Origin: Stomoxys calcitrans
Taxonomy: Eukaryota > Arthropoda > Insecta > Diptera > Muscidae
NCBI RefSeq assembly: GCF_963082655.1
Contig: NC_081552.1
Coordinates: forward strand, 188,802,075 to 188,866,074
Length of the DNA stretch: 64,000 nucleotides
Direction: 5' to 3'
The notes under the pieces are model-generated. The model was not told the origin of the DNA and ran no database searches. It saw only the letters and a list, made by a program, of their open reading frames with translations. Position numbers and translations under genes: made by a program. The first letter of the stretch is position 1, and the number at the start of each line of letters is the position of its first letter. This document shows positions 1-11,139 of this stretch, piece after piece.

Positions 1-775
1 GAAGTATGGTTCAAATCGGTTCATAACCTTATATAGCTGCCATATAAACCGATCTTGGGTCTTGACTTCTTGAGCCTCTAGAGGGCGCAGTTCTTATCCA
101 ATTTGAATGAATTTTGGCACGTAGTATTTTGTTATGATATCCAACAACTGTGCCAAATATGGTTCAAATCGTTTCATAAACTGATATAGCTGTCATATAA
201 ACAGATCTGGGGACTTGACTTCTTGAGCTTCTAAAGGGCGCAATTCCTATCCGATTTGGCTGAAATTTCGCAAGACCTTTTTTATTGTTACTTCCAACAA
301 CTATGTCAAATAAAGTACAAGTCGGTTCATAACCTGATTTAGCTGCCATATAAACCGATCTGGGATCTTGACTTCTTGAGCCCCTAGAGGTCGCAATTAT
401 TATCCGATTTGCCTGAAATTTTGTACGACGGATTCTCTCATGACCATTAACATACGTGTTTATTATGGTCTGAATCGGTCTATAGCCCGATACAGCTCCC
501 ATATAAATCGATCTCTCTATTTTACTTCTTGAGCCCACAAAGAGCGCAATTCTTATTCGAATTGGCTGACATTTTACACAGGTCTCCAACATATAATTTA
601 ATTGTGGCCCGAACCGGACCATATCTTGATATCGCTCTAATAGCAGAGCAAATCTTTTCTTATATCCTTTTTTTGCCTAAGAAGAGATGCCGGGAAAAGA
701 ACTCGACAAATGCGATCCATGGTAGAGGGTATATAAGATTCGGCGCGGCCGAACTTAGCACGCTTTTACTTGTTC
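1..775 (+). repeat. Family A mini-me-like element, tail part
   Basis: The window opens inside this element, so its head is missing. About 150-bp internal units repeat the theme 'cgatttggctgaaatttt ... ttgagcctctagagggcgca ... ccgatct'. The tail is complete: an imperfect hairpin tcggcgc/ggccga, then cttagcacgcttttacttgtt. No coding function is supported; the open frames on both strands are repeat by-products. Confidence 0.85.
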
Positions 776-789
776 TAAGTCAATTATTG

Positions 790-1640
790 TAAAATCCGGT
801 GTTTCACAGGGCAGTCATCTAGGTCCAATTTTTTTTAATCTGCTTAAAAATAATTTGCTTTTTGTTATTAAAAATTCTTCAATCTTAATGTATGCTGATG
901 ACGTCAAAGTTTTCCAATCGCTCTGTGTTCCTTCTGAGCAGGATTTGTTACAACTCGAACTAAATATCTCGAAATATAAATTAATGTCTATCTATAGAAC
1001 GCAACACTTGTCAAAAAGTTATCACCTTAACGGTCGTGAAATTGACATAGAAGAAACTTTTCTGGATCTAGGCATTCTCTTAGATCGTCAATTAAATTTT
1101 AGACAACATATTTCTATGATGGTGAATAAATTTTTAGCTCTCTAGGAGTAAAGAATTTGAAGATCCTTCAGTTACTAAGAACTTATATATTTCTCTTGAC
1201 CGAAGTATACTTGAATATGGATTCGTTATTTGGGATCCGGTTTACACATTCACAGAAATAAAATTAAGTCAGTACAGCAACAATTTCTGCTATTTTACTT
1301 TCGTAATCGTGGTTGGAATTAAAAAAAACTTCCTTCCTATACGGTTAGGTTAAATGTAATAAAGCTCCCTACTCTCAGTAGCCGCAGGAAAATGTTGAAC
1401 ATTACTTTCATCTCAAATGTTTTACACGGGAATATGAAGTCCGAATTTTTGTTGAGCCGGCTTAATGTTAACGTTCCCTCAAGACCAACGAGAAATTTTC
1501 AACTGCTTAATATTCAATATCATCGAAGCGATTTTGCAAATGATCCTTCACACATCAAAACGTTCTGATTACGATTATGGTAGAAATTGTCAAATTTTCC
1601 AATAAATATGTTAGATTGAGCCTGGCAACACTTGATGTTG
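790..1640 (+). mobile_element. Non-LTR reverse transcriptase remnant (CR1/Jockey-superfamily type)
   Basis: Conceptual translation shows reverse-transcriptase motifs: S-G-V-S-Q-G-S-H-L-G-P near 795-830, then the catalytic Y-A-D-D at 891-902. Further on comes the thumb-like stretch R-S-I-L-E-Y-G-F-V-I-W-D-P around 1195-1245. The finger/palm spacing is shortened and stops and frameshifts follow 1145, so it is dead. The S-Q-G-S-H-L-G-P wording recalls CR1-like non-LTR elements rather than the I/R1 types elsewhere in the window, but clade assignment by eye is weak. It starts directly after a family A tail. Confidence 0.7.
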
Positions 1641-1734
1641 CATAAGACAGAAACTTATAAAGCATCCCTCGTACTCAACATCCCATATAATAACTTGGTT
1701 TCGATGATATAGCCATAAACCCCCGACTTCTGTG

Positions 1735-1905
1735 TAGCCACCACCAAAGGGAGGGTACATATTAATTTTGTCATTCCAATTGTATCACATCCAAATATAC
1801 ATTTCCGACTCTGTAGATATTTTTCACCGTCGTAAAAATCTAAGACGATCTAGCCATGTCCATCCGACTGTCTTTCCGTCACGCTACAGGCTTTAAAAAT
1901 AAACT
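1735..1905 (+). repeat. Family B mini-me-like element, head fragment
   Basis: Carries the family B head: a ccaccaccaaagggagggtac terminus, 'tttccgactctgtagatat' (decayed TA core), 'aaaaatctaagacgatctagccatgtcc' and a short GTCY tract. It ends after about 170 bp and abuts an inverted family B tail. Confidence 0.75.
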
Positions 1906-1917
1906 TAACTTTAATTT

Positions 1918-2257
1918 TAAAAAAAAGTAAAAAGGCGGCAGGGGCGAACTTTGGATAACCACCACCACGGGTATATATGTAAACTACCTTTCGTTCCAAT
2001 ACGGTGAAAAATGCATGATGATGCCTTTCTCATACTCACTGTCGCAAATTTCGGCGGAATTGGACAATAAATGCGCTTTTTATGGGACCAAAACCTAAAA
2101 TCTAGAGATTGGTCTATATGGCAGTTATATCCAAATCTGATCCAATCTAGGCCAAATTGCAAAAAGGTGTCGAAGAGCCTAGTGCAACTCGCTGTCCAAA
2201 ATTTTGGCGAAATCGGATAATAAATGCGCCGTTTATGGGCCCAAAACCTTACACAAA
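1918..2257 (-). repeat. Family B mini-me-like element, tail part, inverted
   Basis: Begins with the reverse-complemented tail (agtaaaaaggcggcaggggcgaac) and runs into two internal units of about 154 bp. It stops abruptly where retroposon ORF1 sequence begins near 2257. Confidence 0.75.
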
Positions 2258-3217
2258 TTGTTGAATCCGTGTGATACAACCCCTTCAGACCTGTTGAGGT
2301 ATGGGGGACTGCCGGAGTTTAGTACGAATACTGAATGTCTCCGGTCACCATCAGCCTCATCCAATCTTCTAGTCGGTGGTTGAAAGATTGGGATTACTTT
2401 CCCTTAGTCTTCCAGGCATCGCTTCAGGATCTGAGGGAATCGTTGGTATCCAAGCATGGTCGAGAAGGAATATCTTCCTTCTTGATTAAATCTAGTGCTG
2501 CACCTGCCCAGATCTCACCAATATTTTTTAGAGCACAACGATACATTTCAGTTGAGCGTTGATAGCCAAAGGCAATTATTGTAGTTTGTATCGGCCTCGA
2601 TACCAGCCTGCATCGTCACAAACTGGATGAGACCCAGGATATTCTGCAAGGACATCGGAGTACACTGATGACAGTCCATTGACTATCTCACTCCAATTAT
2701 TCCTAGGTATGCAGCCCTGTTGTTGTAGTAGTAGCAGTGTGTGGTACACTGAGGCGGCAGCCCTTGCCGATGAAGGAATTCATCGGGTCAATCCGGTACA
2801 TACAACGGCTGCCATGGGATTGATGCAGCCCTGTTCTTCTCCCTTATCGACAACTGCCATCCCTAGCGACATTAACAAAGGTTCTTGGACCCATCTTACT
2901 GTTGTTCGCCCTAGTTCTTTTAAGCATGGGATGCCCTCCAGGTGACCGCAGCCTTTTGGCTGACTGCGGTGCAGTTTCCGAATCTAGACGTGTAGTCTTT
3001 GGGGTAGCATGTGCATCGAATTCCCGAGCCCAATTTAAGGAATCTCTCTCCCTTTCAGTGAGAGTCTCAGGATCATTCACACCAAACCTCTCAATAAACC
3101 TGAGAACGATGCGTCTTCTATTATACCAATCTCTTAAGAGCCGCTCCACTGGAAACAGGCGCAGATCATCAACCGCCTAATCGATACCTCTATCGATTAG
3201 CTATCCTTGAGTGACTT
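2257..3217 (-). mobile_element. I/R1-like retroposon copy 1 (5' end and ORF1 part)
   Basis: Reverse-strand sequence matches the copy at 6364-7460 closely. Both start with tcactcaaggatagcta, encode an N-terminal ORF1 stretch (E-R-D-S-L-N-W-A-R; S-E-T-A-P-Q-S-A), and continue toward the DUF4780-like region. This copy stops at the L-N-R-S-E-G equivalent near 2257, so it lacks the rest of ORF1 and all of ORF2. It is interrupted at 2722-2822 by another retroposon tail. Frameshifts and stops make it non-coding. Confidence 0.75.
2722..2822 (-). mobile_element. 5'-truncated retroposon tail with 13-bp target-site duplication
   Basis: About 101 bp inserted between perfect direct repeats of atgcagccctgtt at 2709-2721 and 2823-2835. 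On the minus strand it ends in tactactacaac, a (NAAC)-type tail. The related copy at 7010-7025 has a single uninterrupted aacagggctgcatacc, i.e. the empty site. This is a textbook target-primed insertion, heavily 5'-truncated. Confidence 0.85.
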
Positions 3218-3229
3218 AAATTTTTCTTC

Positions 3230-4025
3230 CAAAAATAATGACCTATTACGAGTTACAGAGAAATTCTTGCGGAGTGAAATAACAATTCGTCCGCTCCACG
3301 CAACGGTAGTTAATAGATACATATATCTGAGGAGGTGGGAGTCCAAAGTTTAGACCGGCCGAACATAATACTGTTTTACTTGTTCTTATTCCTTTCTGCA
3401 AATCTAGAAAGGCGTACAAGTTAAAAAACATTTCCTGTTAAATTTCTATGCGAAGGGTTTGTTCAACTTCACCCCAGACCATGACTCCTATAATGTTCCA
3501 CAGTGTAATAGTTTATACATATTTTTGGAAGTTATTTTTCAATACTCTTTAGAAGTCTGTCAAACAAATGTTAATAATTGATCAAAAGAATTTAAAAAAT
3601 TAAAAAAAAAAAATAATAATAAAATTTATGTAGGAATTGCAAATTCTGATTGTAGGCTTTATCATTATTGGTGTCATCATTTTCATCTTGATGGTTCATC
3701 TTCATAGACGGCTGCGTTGGATAAAACGAGAATATTTGCTTCTATGCGTAATTTTATTTATCATTAATCTCTCCATCTATGGACACCATTGTATTTGGCA
3801 ATTGATATAAACAATAACCACTCAAACCAGTTTGATTTTGGTTTTGTTTTATTGTTATAAAAAAAATTCAATATATTCAAAAATGAGTGTGAATCATTAA
3901 CTATCCTAAGACGATCGATGATGGATGATAGATACATGGATGGATTCTTTGTGATGTAGCCAATTCAACAGGTTCTTAAGGTAAACATACAAGCAAAAAC
4001 ATCTATAGAATGCTGAAAGTAAAAA
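3230..4025. other. Intergenic stretch without supported genes
   Basis: Contains a decayed repeat tail at about 3320-3400 ('aaagtttagaccggccgaac' then 'ttttacttgttc'). Otherwise it is AT-rich sequence with short A-runs near 3600. Short open frames show no recognisable domain, signal or splice structure. Confidence 0.6.
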
Positions 4026-4026
4026 G

Positions 4027-5800
4027 AACAAGTAAAAAGGCGTTAAGTTCGGCCGGACCGAACTTTGGGTACCTACAACCTTTCGTCAAAATCTGGTGAA
4101 AAATGCATAAATAGCAGCTATATTGAAATATGTTCCGATTTGGGCCAAATACTAATAAGTACAAGTCATCGTTCAATTGTGTATAACAAAATATTGGACT
4201 TTAAATCGAGATATCGGTTTATATGGCAGCTATATCTAAATCTGGACCGATTTGAGCCAAATTGAAGAAGGATGTCGAAGAGCCTAACACAACTCACTAT
4301 CCCAAATTTCGGCGACATCGGACAATAAATGCGCCTTTTATGGGCCCGAAACCTTAAACCGAGAGATCGGTCTATAAGACAGCTATATCAAAATCTGGAC
4401 CGATCTTAACCAAATTGAAGAAGGATGTCGAAGGGCCCAACACAACTCACTGTCCCAAATATCGGCGAAATCGGACAATAAATGCGCCTTTTATGGGCCC
4501 AAAACCTTGAATCTAGAGATCGGTCATATGGCAGCTATATCCAAATCTGGACCGATCGGAGCCAATTTGAAGAAAGATGTCGAAGGGCCTAACAGAACAC
4601 ACTGTGCCAAATTTTGGCAAAATCGGGCAATTAATACGCCTTTTATGAGTCCAAGACCTTAAATCGAGAGATCGGTCTATATGGCAGCTATATCCAAATC
4701 TTGATCGATCGAGGCCAAATTGCAGAAGGATGGCGAAGGGCATAACACAACTCACTGTCCCAAATTTCGGCGAAATCGTACAATAAATGCGCCTTTTATG
4801 GGCCCGAAACCTTAAACCGAGAGATCGGTCTATAAGACAGCTATATCAAAATCTGGACCGATCTTAACCAAATTGAAGAAGGATGTCGAAGGGCCCAACA
4901 CAACTCACTGTCCCAAATATCGGCGAAATCGGACAATAAATGCGCCTTTTATGGGCCCAAAACCTTGAATCTAGAGATCGGTCATATGGCAGCTATATCC
5001 AAATCTAGACCGATCGGAGCCAATTTGAAGAAAGATGTCGAAGGGCCTAACAGAACACACTGTGCCAAATTTTGGCAAAATCGGGCAATTAATGCGCCTT
5101 TTATGAGTCCAAGACCTTAAATCGAGAGATCGGTCTATATGGCAGCTATATCCAAATCTTGATCGATCGAGGCCAAATTGCAGAAGGATGGCGAAGGGCA
5201 TAACACAACTCACTGTCCCAAATTTCGGCGAAATCGTACAATAAATGCGTCTTTTATGGGTCCAAAACTTTAAATCGAGAGATCGGTCTATATGGCAGCT
5301 ATATCGAAATCTGAACCGATCTGTGCCATATTGCAGAAACATGTCGAGGGGCTTAACTTAACTCACTGTCCCAAATTTCGGCGACATCGGACAATAAATA
5401 TGCCTTTTATGGGTCCAAAACCTTAAATCGAGAGATCGGTCTATAAATCAAATCCGAACCGATCTGGGCCAAATTGAAGAAAAATGTCGGAGGGCCCAAC
5501 ACAACCCACTGTCCCAAATTTCGGCAAAATCGGATAAAAAATGTGGTTATTATGGGCCTAAGACCCTAAATCGGCGGATCGGTCTATATGGTAGGTATTT
5601 TAAGATATAGTCCGATATAGCCCATCTTCGAATTTAATCTGCTTATGGACAGAAAAAGAATCTGTGCAAAGTTTCAGCTCAATATCTCTATTTTTAAAGA
5701 CTGTAGACTGATTTCAACAGACAGACGGACGGACATGGCTAGATCGTCTTAGATTTTGACAGTGATCCATAATATAAAGATCCGTTTATATGCAAACTAT
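4027..5800 (-). repeat. Family B mini-me-like element with long internal array
   Basis: Starts with the reverse-complemented tail: aacaagtaaaaaggcgttaa, then the hairpin ttcggccggaccgaa. It carries about ten internal units of roughly 153 bp ('atcggacaataaatgcgcctttta ... gagatcggtctatatggcagctat'), then the GTCY tract (acagacagacggacggacatgg) near 5720. The terminal TATACCC head is lost. A three-unit block is duplicated within it (see 4331-5246). Frames such as 4513-4755 stay open only because the unit is near 51 codons. Confidence 0.85.
4331..5246. repeat. 458-bp higher-order tandem duplication
   Basis: Sequence at 4331-4788 recurs at 4789-5246 with an offset of 458 bp, i.e. three internal units. 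Over the stretches compared by eye the two copies differ at only a few bases (e.g. atacgcc/atgcgcc, ctggacc/ctagacc), while neighbouring single units differ at many positions. Confidence 0.8.
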
Positions 5801-5819
5801 ATAAGGTTATTATAAAACG

Positions 5820-6243
5820 CCACGTGCAAAATGTTAAAATGGGAAAGAATTGCATCTTCCAGGAGCTCAAGATTTCAAATCGGGAGATGGGACTATATAG
5901 GAGCTATATCAGGTTATAGACCGATATAGGCCGTACTCGGCATGATTGTTGGAAGCCATACCAAAACTCACCGAGCAATATTCAGCCAACAATTGCGTCT
6001 TCTGGGGTTCAAGAAGTCATATCAGGAGATCGGCTTATATGGCAGCTATATGTAAATCTGATCCAATATGGGCCACTTGTTATCCCCAACGACCTTCATG
6101 AACAAGAAGTCTCTGTGCAAAAACTCAAGCGGCTATCTTCATGGGTTCAAACGCTTTCGAGATTTCGGCAAACGGTCAGACGAACGAATGAACATGGTTT
6201 GATAAACTTAAAATGTCGAGACAATTAAGAATATGATTACTTT
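5820..6243 (-). repeat. Family A mini-me-like fragment
   Basis: Two or three decayed family A units (caagatttcaaatcgggag, ggagctatatcaggttatag). They are followed by a degenerate GTCY tract (aaacggtcagacgaacgaatg) and a weak TA core near 6230. Confidence 0.7.
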
Positions 6244-6363
6244 TTTAGGTCCTAGATGATTTCCCAGTTTAGGCCGTTGTGTGGAGTGGACGTTTCGTTA
6301 TTTCGCACCGCAAGATTTTGTTTACATCTCGTAATAGGTACTTATATTCGGAAAACTTTATAG

Positions 6364-9300
6364 TCACTCAAGGATAGCTACGATAGTGTTATTCATTAGG
6401 TGGTTGCGTCTTTTTCCATTGAGGCGGCAGATATGGAGGCCGGGAGTAGGCTTAGACTTCAAGATCAAACCGCTGCGGTAGTGGTATCAGGCCATAGCAA
6501 ATTGTCTGCTACTGAAAGCTCGATTGATGGTGCAGCTGCACCAGGTTCCACTAGCCGACAAAAGTCTGGTTTGCAGGGGCTTTTTGAGGAAGGCACCTTG
6601 GTCGAGTCATAAGGGCAAGACTGAACCTGTTTTCTCTTCGCATGCCTAGAATTTGCCTAGGCCACCGGCCTTTCCCGGCAAACCAACACGCTCTTTAAGA
6701 GGTGGGAATAATAGAAGGCGCATCGCTTTCAGGTTTATTGAGAGGCTAGGTGCGAATATGAATACGAATGACTCTCACTAATAGGGAGAGAGATTCCCTA
6801 AATTGGGCTCGGGGATTTGCTGCACAGGCTTCCCCAAAGATTAGACGTTTAGATTCGGAAACTGCACCGCAGTCAGCCACAAAGTTGCGGTCACTTGGAG
6901 GGCATACCATGCCTAAAAAAACTGGAGCGAATAATAGTAAAATGGATCCAAGAACCTTTGCTAATGTCGCTAGGGACAGTTTGGTGATGGCAGTTGTCGA
7001 CAAGGGATAAGAACAGGGCTGCATACCTAGGAATAATTGGAGTGGGATAGTCAATGGACTGTCATCAGTATACTCCGATGTTCTTGCGAAATTTCTTTAG
7101 TCTCCTCCAGTTTGTGACGATGCAGGCTGGTTTCGGGGCCAATACAAACTAATTGCCTTCAGGGATCAACGCTCAATTGAAATGTTGTGCGCTAAAAACG
7201 ATTGGTCGGATATGGCCAGGTGCTGCACTAGATTTAGTCAAGAAGGATGATATTCATTCTCGACTTATGGCGCATGCTTGGATACCAAGGATTCCCTCAC
7301 ATCCTGAATTGATACTTGGAGGACTAAGGGAATGTAAGCCCAATCTTTCAACCATCGACTGGAAGATTAGTGACCGGAGACATGCAGTATTCGTACAAAA
7401 TTCTGGCTATCTTGCAGACCTCAACAGGTCTGAAGGAGCTGTATCATACGGATTCAACAATTTGAAGCTGAAGGTCTATAGAAGCGATGGGGTTCGGGAA
7501 TCAGAAGATATCTCAACAGTTGTTGCTGAACACTTGTCTGGTGAACTATCAACTACTTCTCTAAAATCATGTGGATTGCAGAAGACTGAAAATCCCTCTG
7601 CCACGATCAAAATAGAAACGGGACCTGACAAGCCCTCTATAGGTGAGTCACCGAGGAAAGACGAAACTCAAAAGGTACTTCGACAGCAGCACCTAAAGGG
7701 GAATCGTCCACACCGCAAGTGTCTAATGTCCTGAGGAAGAGTGGTTCCACTGCTTTCTCAACTGCCCGTGGATGCGTAAGGAAACTCGTCGAAACGATCG
7801 AAGGAATCTCGTGAGGATGAACTCTTGGCAAACTCAGATGACGAGGCTAACGAAACAGTGGTGAAAAGTCTGAATTCTGACTATGGCCTGGTTTTTAGAG
7901 ATAAATCTCCACCATTCTAAGGCAGATTCGACGACAATAAATGTTTTTCTGATGACAGGAGGATTTTCTTCTACCGTCGCTAAGCACTGAATATTCAGTA
8001 GTAGCCAGCCTTGAAATTAATAAGTCTTATCACTAGCTGGCTTCCCTATTGGATTCGAGGGACACAAAGGTCATTTTAACTGCAAAAGCATAAAAACCGT
8101 ACCACACGAAGGCGAACGATTTTCGACCTATTAATTTGTCATCCTTTATGCTGAAAACTCTTGAGAGGTGAATAGAAACATAACTTTGGGCAAAGATTCC
8201 TGAAGACCGTCTGTCTCTATCAGGATTCAGGGCAAGTTCACTGAAACAGCCCTTCACATCCTAGTCAGCTACAAAGAGGGTTCTCTCGCTGTCTAGAAAT
8301 ATACAATGGTAGGTTTTTCTTGACATCGAAGGTGCTTTCATTAATGTAAAACCGAGATGCATTAAGGCTGACTTGGGATCTGTGTTTCTAAAAAGATGGA
8401 TCAGCAGAGGAACACCTCAAGGAAGTATACTGTCTCCTCTACTTTAGAATATAGGCATTAACAATATATAATTGTCTGTGGTAGAAAAAGGTTTAAAAGT
8501 GGTCGCGTATGCAGATGACGTGGCTATTGTTGGTAAGGGCAGTTTTCCAGCACTCTTAGATATATACTTCAGCAACCTCTTAGTGCGACAAAGAAATGGG
8601 CTACCGAAAGTTGTATGAGAGTAAATTTGTCGAAGACAGAAGTTGTTCTTTTCAGCAGGAGATACTATTTACCCACAATGGCACCTGTCAACGTGGGAGG
8701 AGAGAATGTTCCACTTACTGAAAGCGCAAAATACCTAGGTGTTTTGCTGGGCAGGTAATCCAACATTTTGGAAAGGGCAAGAAATGTAAGTTTTACCCTT
8801 TACACCTGCAAGAGAGCCATTGGCAAAAGTTGGGAGTTTAAACCGCGTCTCACGTATTGGATATATAATGCAGTTGTTAGACCTATAATGCCATATGGTG
8901 TTGTGATATGGTGGACGGCCCTTCAAAAATCCTGCTACTGTTCAATACTCAGACGGCTCCAAAGGATGGCTTGTTTGTGCGTCATAGCGGCACTGAGGAT
9001 GCCACCATTTGATGCATTGATTTTAATTTTACACCTTATACATCTGGACATTGTGGCTAGACATATTGCTTGTTGATTGATAAAGTGTAAGATGTTTCCA
9101 GCAGTGTGGGTTACACATTGCCTGAGCCGCTTTTTGATAGAAAGTACTGTACCTCTATTCTTGATCGAACCGATTGGGAATACGACATCCCTGACAAAAG
9201 AAGTTACGTTCACTTCTTTTTGGATGGTTTTAACAAGACGGCCAGTTGGCTTTGGTGTATACTCAGATGAAGTAAGACTGGTCAGAATTAAGAAAGCTAC

Positions 9301-10130
9301 ACGACAACTCTAGTGTGCATCAAGCGGAGATCCTTGTAATTAAAGAAATGGTGGAATGGCTAAGATATAATGGCATAACGACGAACAGCACAAATATCTT
9401 CTCGCCAGGCAGCCATTAAATTCCTGGAGAACGTATTTCTGAATTCAAAAACCATCCTCGACTGTCGCAGATCTCTCAACGAGATGGCTAAACAGTTCAA
9501 TATTCACCTGTTCTGGGTGCCGGGTCACATAGATATTCCCAGGGAATTGTAAAGCGGACAAGCTTGAGAGACTAGGTTCTACACTACACTTTCCAGGGAT
9601 ACTGGAATGTGTCGTATGCCTCTAGCGACATGTAAGCAAAGTTTTCAGGACCAGGCCCGAAGGACTACGAATGATAGATGGTTACAAATAGGGGGCTGTG
9701 GGCTAATTAAGACTTGAGGAGGTCTACCGCTTTGCTTTGCTTTGTCATTGGTTAGAGCAGACGTTTCAGTCATTGTGTTCGTCATGACAGATCACTGTCT
9801 AATCGGAAAACATGCTGACAGACTGAAGGTTGCCAGCAACGAACTTTGCAGAAGCTGTGAGGACATCGAAGAAGAAGAGACTATAGAACATTTTCTGTGT
9901 GTGTGACCCGCATTAGCAGTCAGAAGGAGTTCCACTTTAGGTTCTCATTTCTGTGAGAACTTGTCTGATTTAGCACATGTGAATATTCGCAAGTTATTGG
10001 GCATTTCAAAGCGATCTGGATGGTTCAACGGTAGGAACTATTAGGCCTCTTCCTTCTTCTGTTCCTGTGGTATCACAATGGACGAAAACGTCTAAGTGAG
10101 TCTAATGGTAGACTGACACTTAAACCTAAA
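6364..10130 (+). mobile_element. I/R1-like non-LTR retroposon, near full span but degenerate
   Basis: ORF1 remnants run from about 6400 to 7730. They include the block with a D-I-H-S-R-L-M-A-H-A-W-I-P motif and a following L-R-E-C-K-P-N-L-S-T-I-D-W-K stretch, the pattern of the DUF4780 domain of fly retroposon ORF1 proteins. The endonuclease is missing. RT remnants follow: N-D-F-R-P-I-N-L-S-S-F near 8125, G-T-P-Q-G-S-I-L-S-P-L-L near 8410 and catalytic Y-A-D-D at 8508-8519. An RNase H-like region ends with F-W-V-P-G-H at 9511-9528, then a C-x2-C zinc-like motif (C-R-S-C-E-D) near 9850. Having RNase H places it in the I/R1/LOA group rather than Jockey proper. Many stops and frameshifts show it is dead. 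Fragments of the same family lie at 2257-3217, 16745-17280, 18600-19100 and 37675-38440. Confidence 0.8.
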
Positions 10131-10660
10131 ACAAAAGATGTTCTTGATAGAAGGTTCTCGTAGTGGGATTTGTCTGCTTGGAAGAAGAGAATTCTCCTAA
10201 ACTAAGAAGGCAAAATACCTCGGTGTCTTGGCGGATAGTAAATGAACTTCAAATGCAGCATTTTGCAAGAGGGCCATTGGCTAATGTAGGTGGTTTAATA
10301 TGCGCGTGATCCACCACCTGTATATTGAAGTTGTTAGATCTATAAGGCTAATAGGTAGTCTGGTGGATGGCAAATACAGCTATTTGCAGCCGGGTCTGTA
10401 GGATAGCTGTTTCTATATATCACAGCCGCATTGAAGACATCCACATTTGAATTTAATGCTACACCTAATGTTTCTGGACATTGTGGTTGGACAAATTGCT
10501 GCGACGAATGCCGTGTGGATAATGGGTCTAGGAGCAGCTATATGCCCAATATCTGAAGTCAGGTTGAATTTAACCTTTATTTTTCCTGCTATTATTTACC
10601 AACGAGTGGATTGTTATATAATACCCTGTTCCAGAATAAAGTAAAAATATATAAAAACGT
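10131..10660 (+). mobile_element. I/R1-like retroposon fragment (RT thumb region)
   Basis: Follows the 3' end of the preceding copy (acttaaacctaaaac). It repeats the K-Y-L-G-V-L block and the region equivalent to 8720-9070 of that copy, including 'aatttaatgctacacctaatg' and 'ggacattgtggttgg'. Heavily mutated and non-coding. Confidence 0.65.
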
Positions 10661-10719
10661 CAAAGACTTGTGCTATAAAGAATTTCATCACCAGTTTGTG
10701 CTGACTTTGAACACTTAAG

Positions 10720-10755
<36 letters not shown>

Positions 10756-10971
10756 CGGCAAAATAAACTACTTAAAGGTCACTAACTTTAGCAGATCACT
10801 ACGATTTTTACTACAACTCAAAAATGTTTTTCTGTGGGAAAATTGCCGCTATCAAAAAAAAAAGCTGAATCTTTCTTTTAATAATTGTTTAACCACCTCT
10901 TTGTTGTTGTATTTTTTTTTCATTTCTTTTAAAATAAGCTTATTTTCTTTTTTGTTTTGTTTTCATTCTAG
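10661..10971 (+). other. AT-rich sequence upstream of the first Tmhs-like coding exon
   Basis: Contains an A-run of about 29 at 10727-10755 and a long pyrimidine-rich stretch that ends in ttttcattctag at 10960-10971, a strong splice acceptor. I see no core promoter, so the transcription start probably lies further upstream in an unseen noncoding exon. Confidence 0.6.
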
Positions 10972-10997
10972 ATCGGCCATAGTGGAGCACTACCAAA

Positions 10998-11139
10998 ATG
11001 GGCACAAAGATCGAATACGTGGACACAACGCATCTGTATGCGACCAAATACATCCGGAATTCAAAAGCGATTGCTGTTCTGTGGGCCATATTCACAATAT
11101 GTTATGCCATCATTGGTATTGTGGCATTTGTGACACCAG
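10998..11139 (+). CDS. Tmhs: Tmhs-like coding exon 1
   Basis: Residues 1-47 plus the first base of codon 48. It holds the cytoplasmic N-terminus and TM1. The exon itself starts at 10972 after ttcattctag, so 26 nt of 5' UTR precede the ATG and an upstream noncoding exon is implied. Donor ccag|gtaag at 11140. Confidence 0.92.

Noticed and set aside
4513..5342. Two near-identical minus-strand frames of 80 and 123 codons
   Set aside because: They are the translated family B array; the identity reflects the 458-bp duplication, not a protein repeat family.
7153..7734. 193-codon + strand frame as a host gene
   Set aside because: It is the ORF1 DUF4780-like segment of a retroposon, repeated in part at 2257-2640 and flanked by its RT remnants.
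10727..10755. A-run as poly-A tail of a processed retrocopy
   Set aside because: No spliced host-gene sequence or target-site duplication was found upstream; it may be a simple intronic or retroposon A-run.
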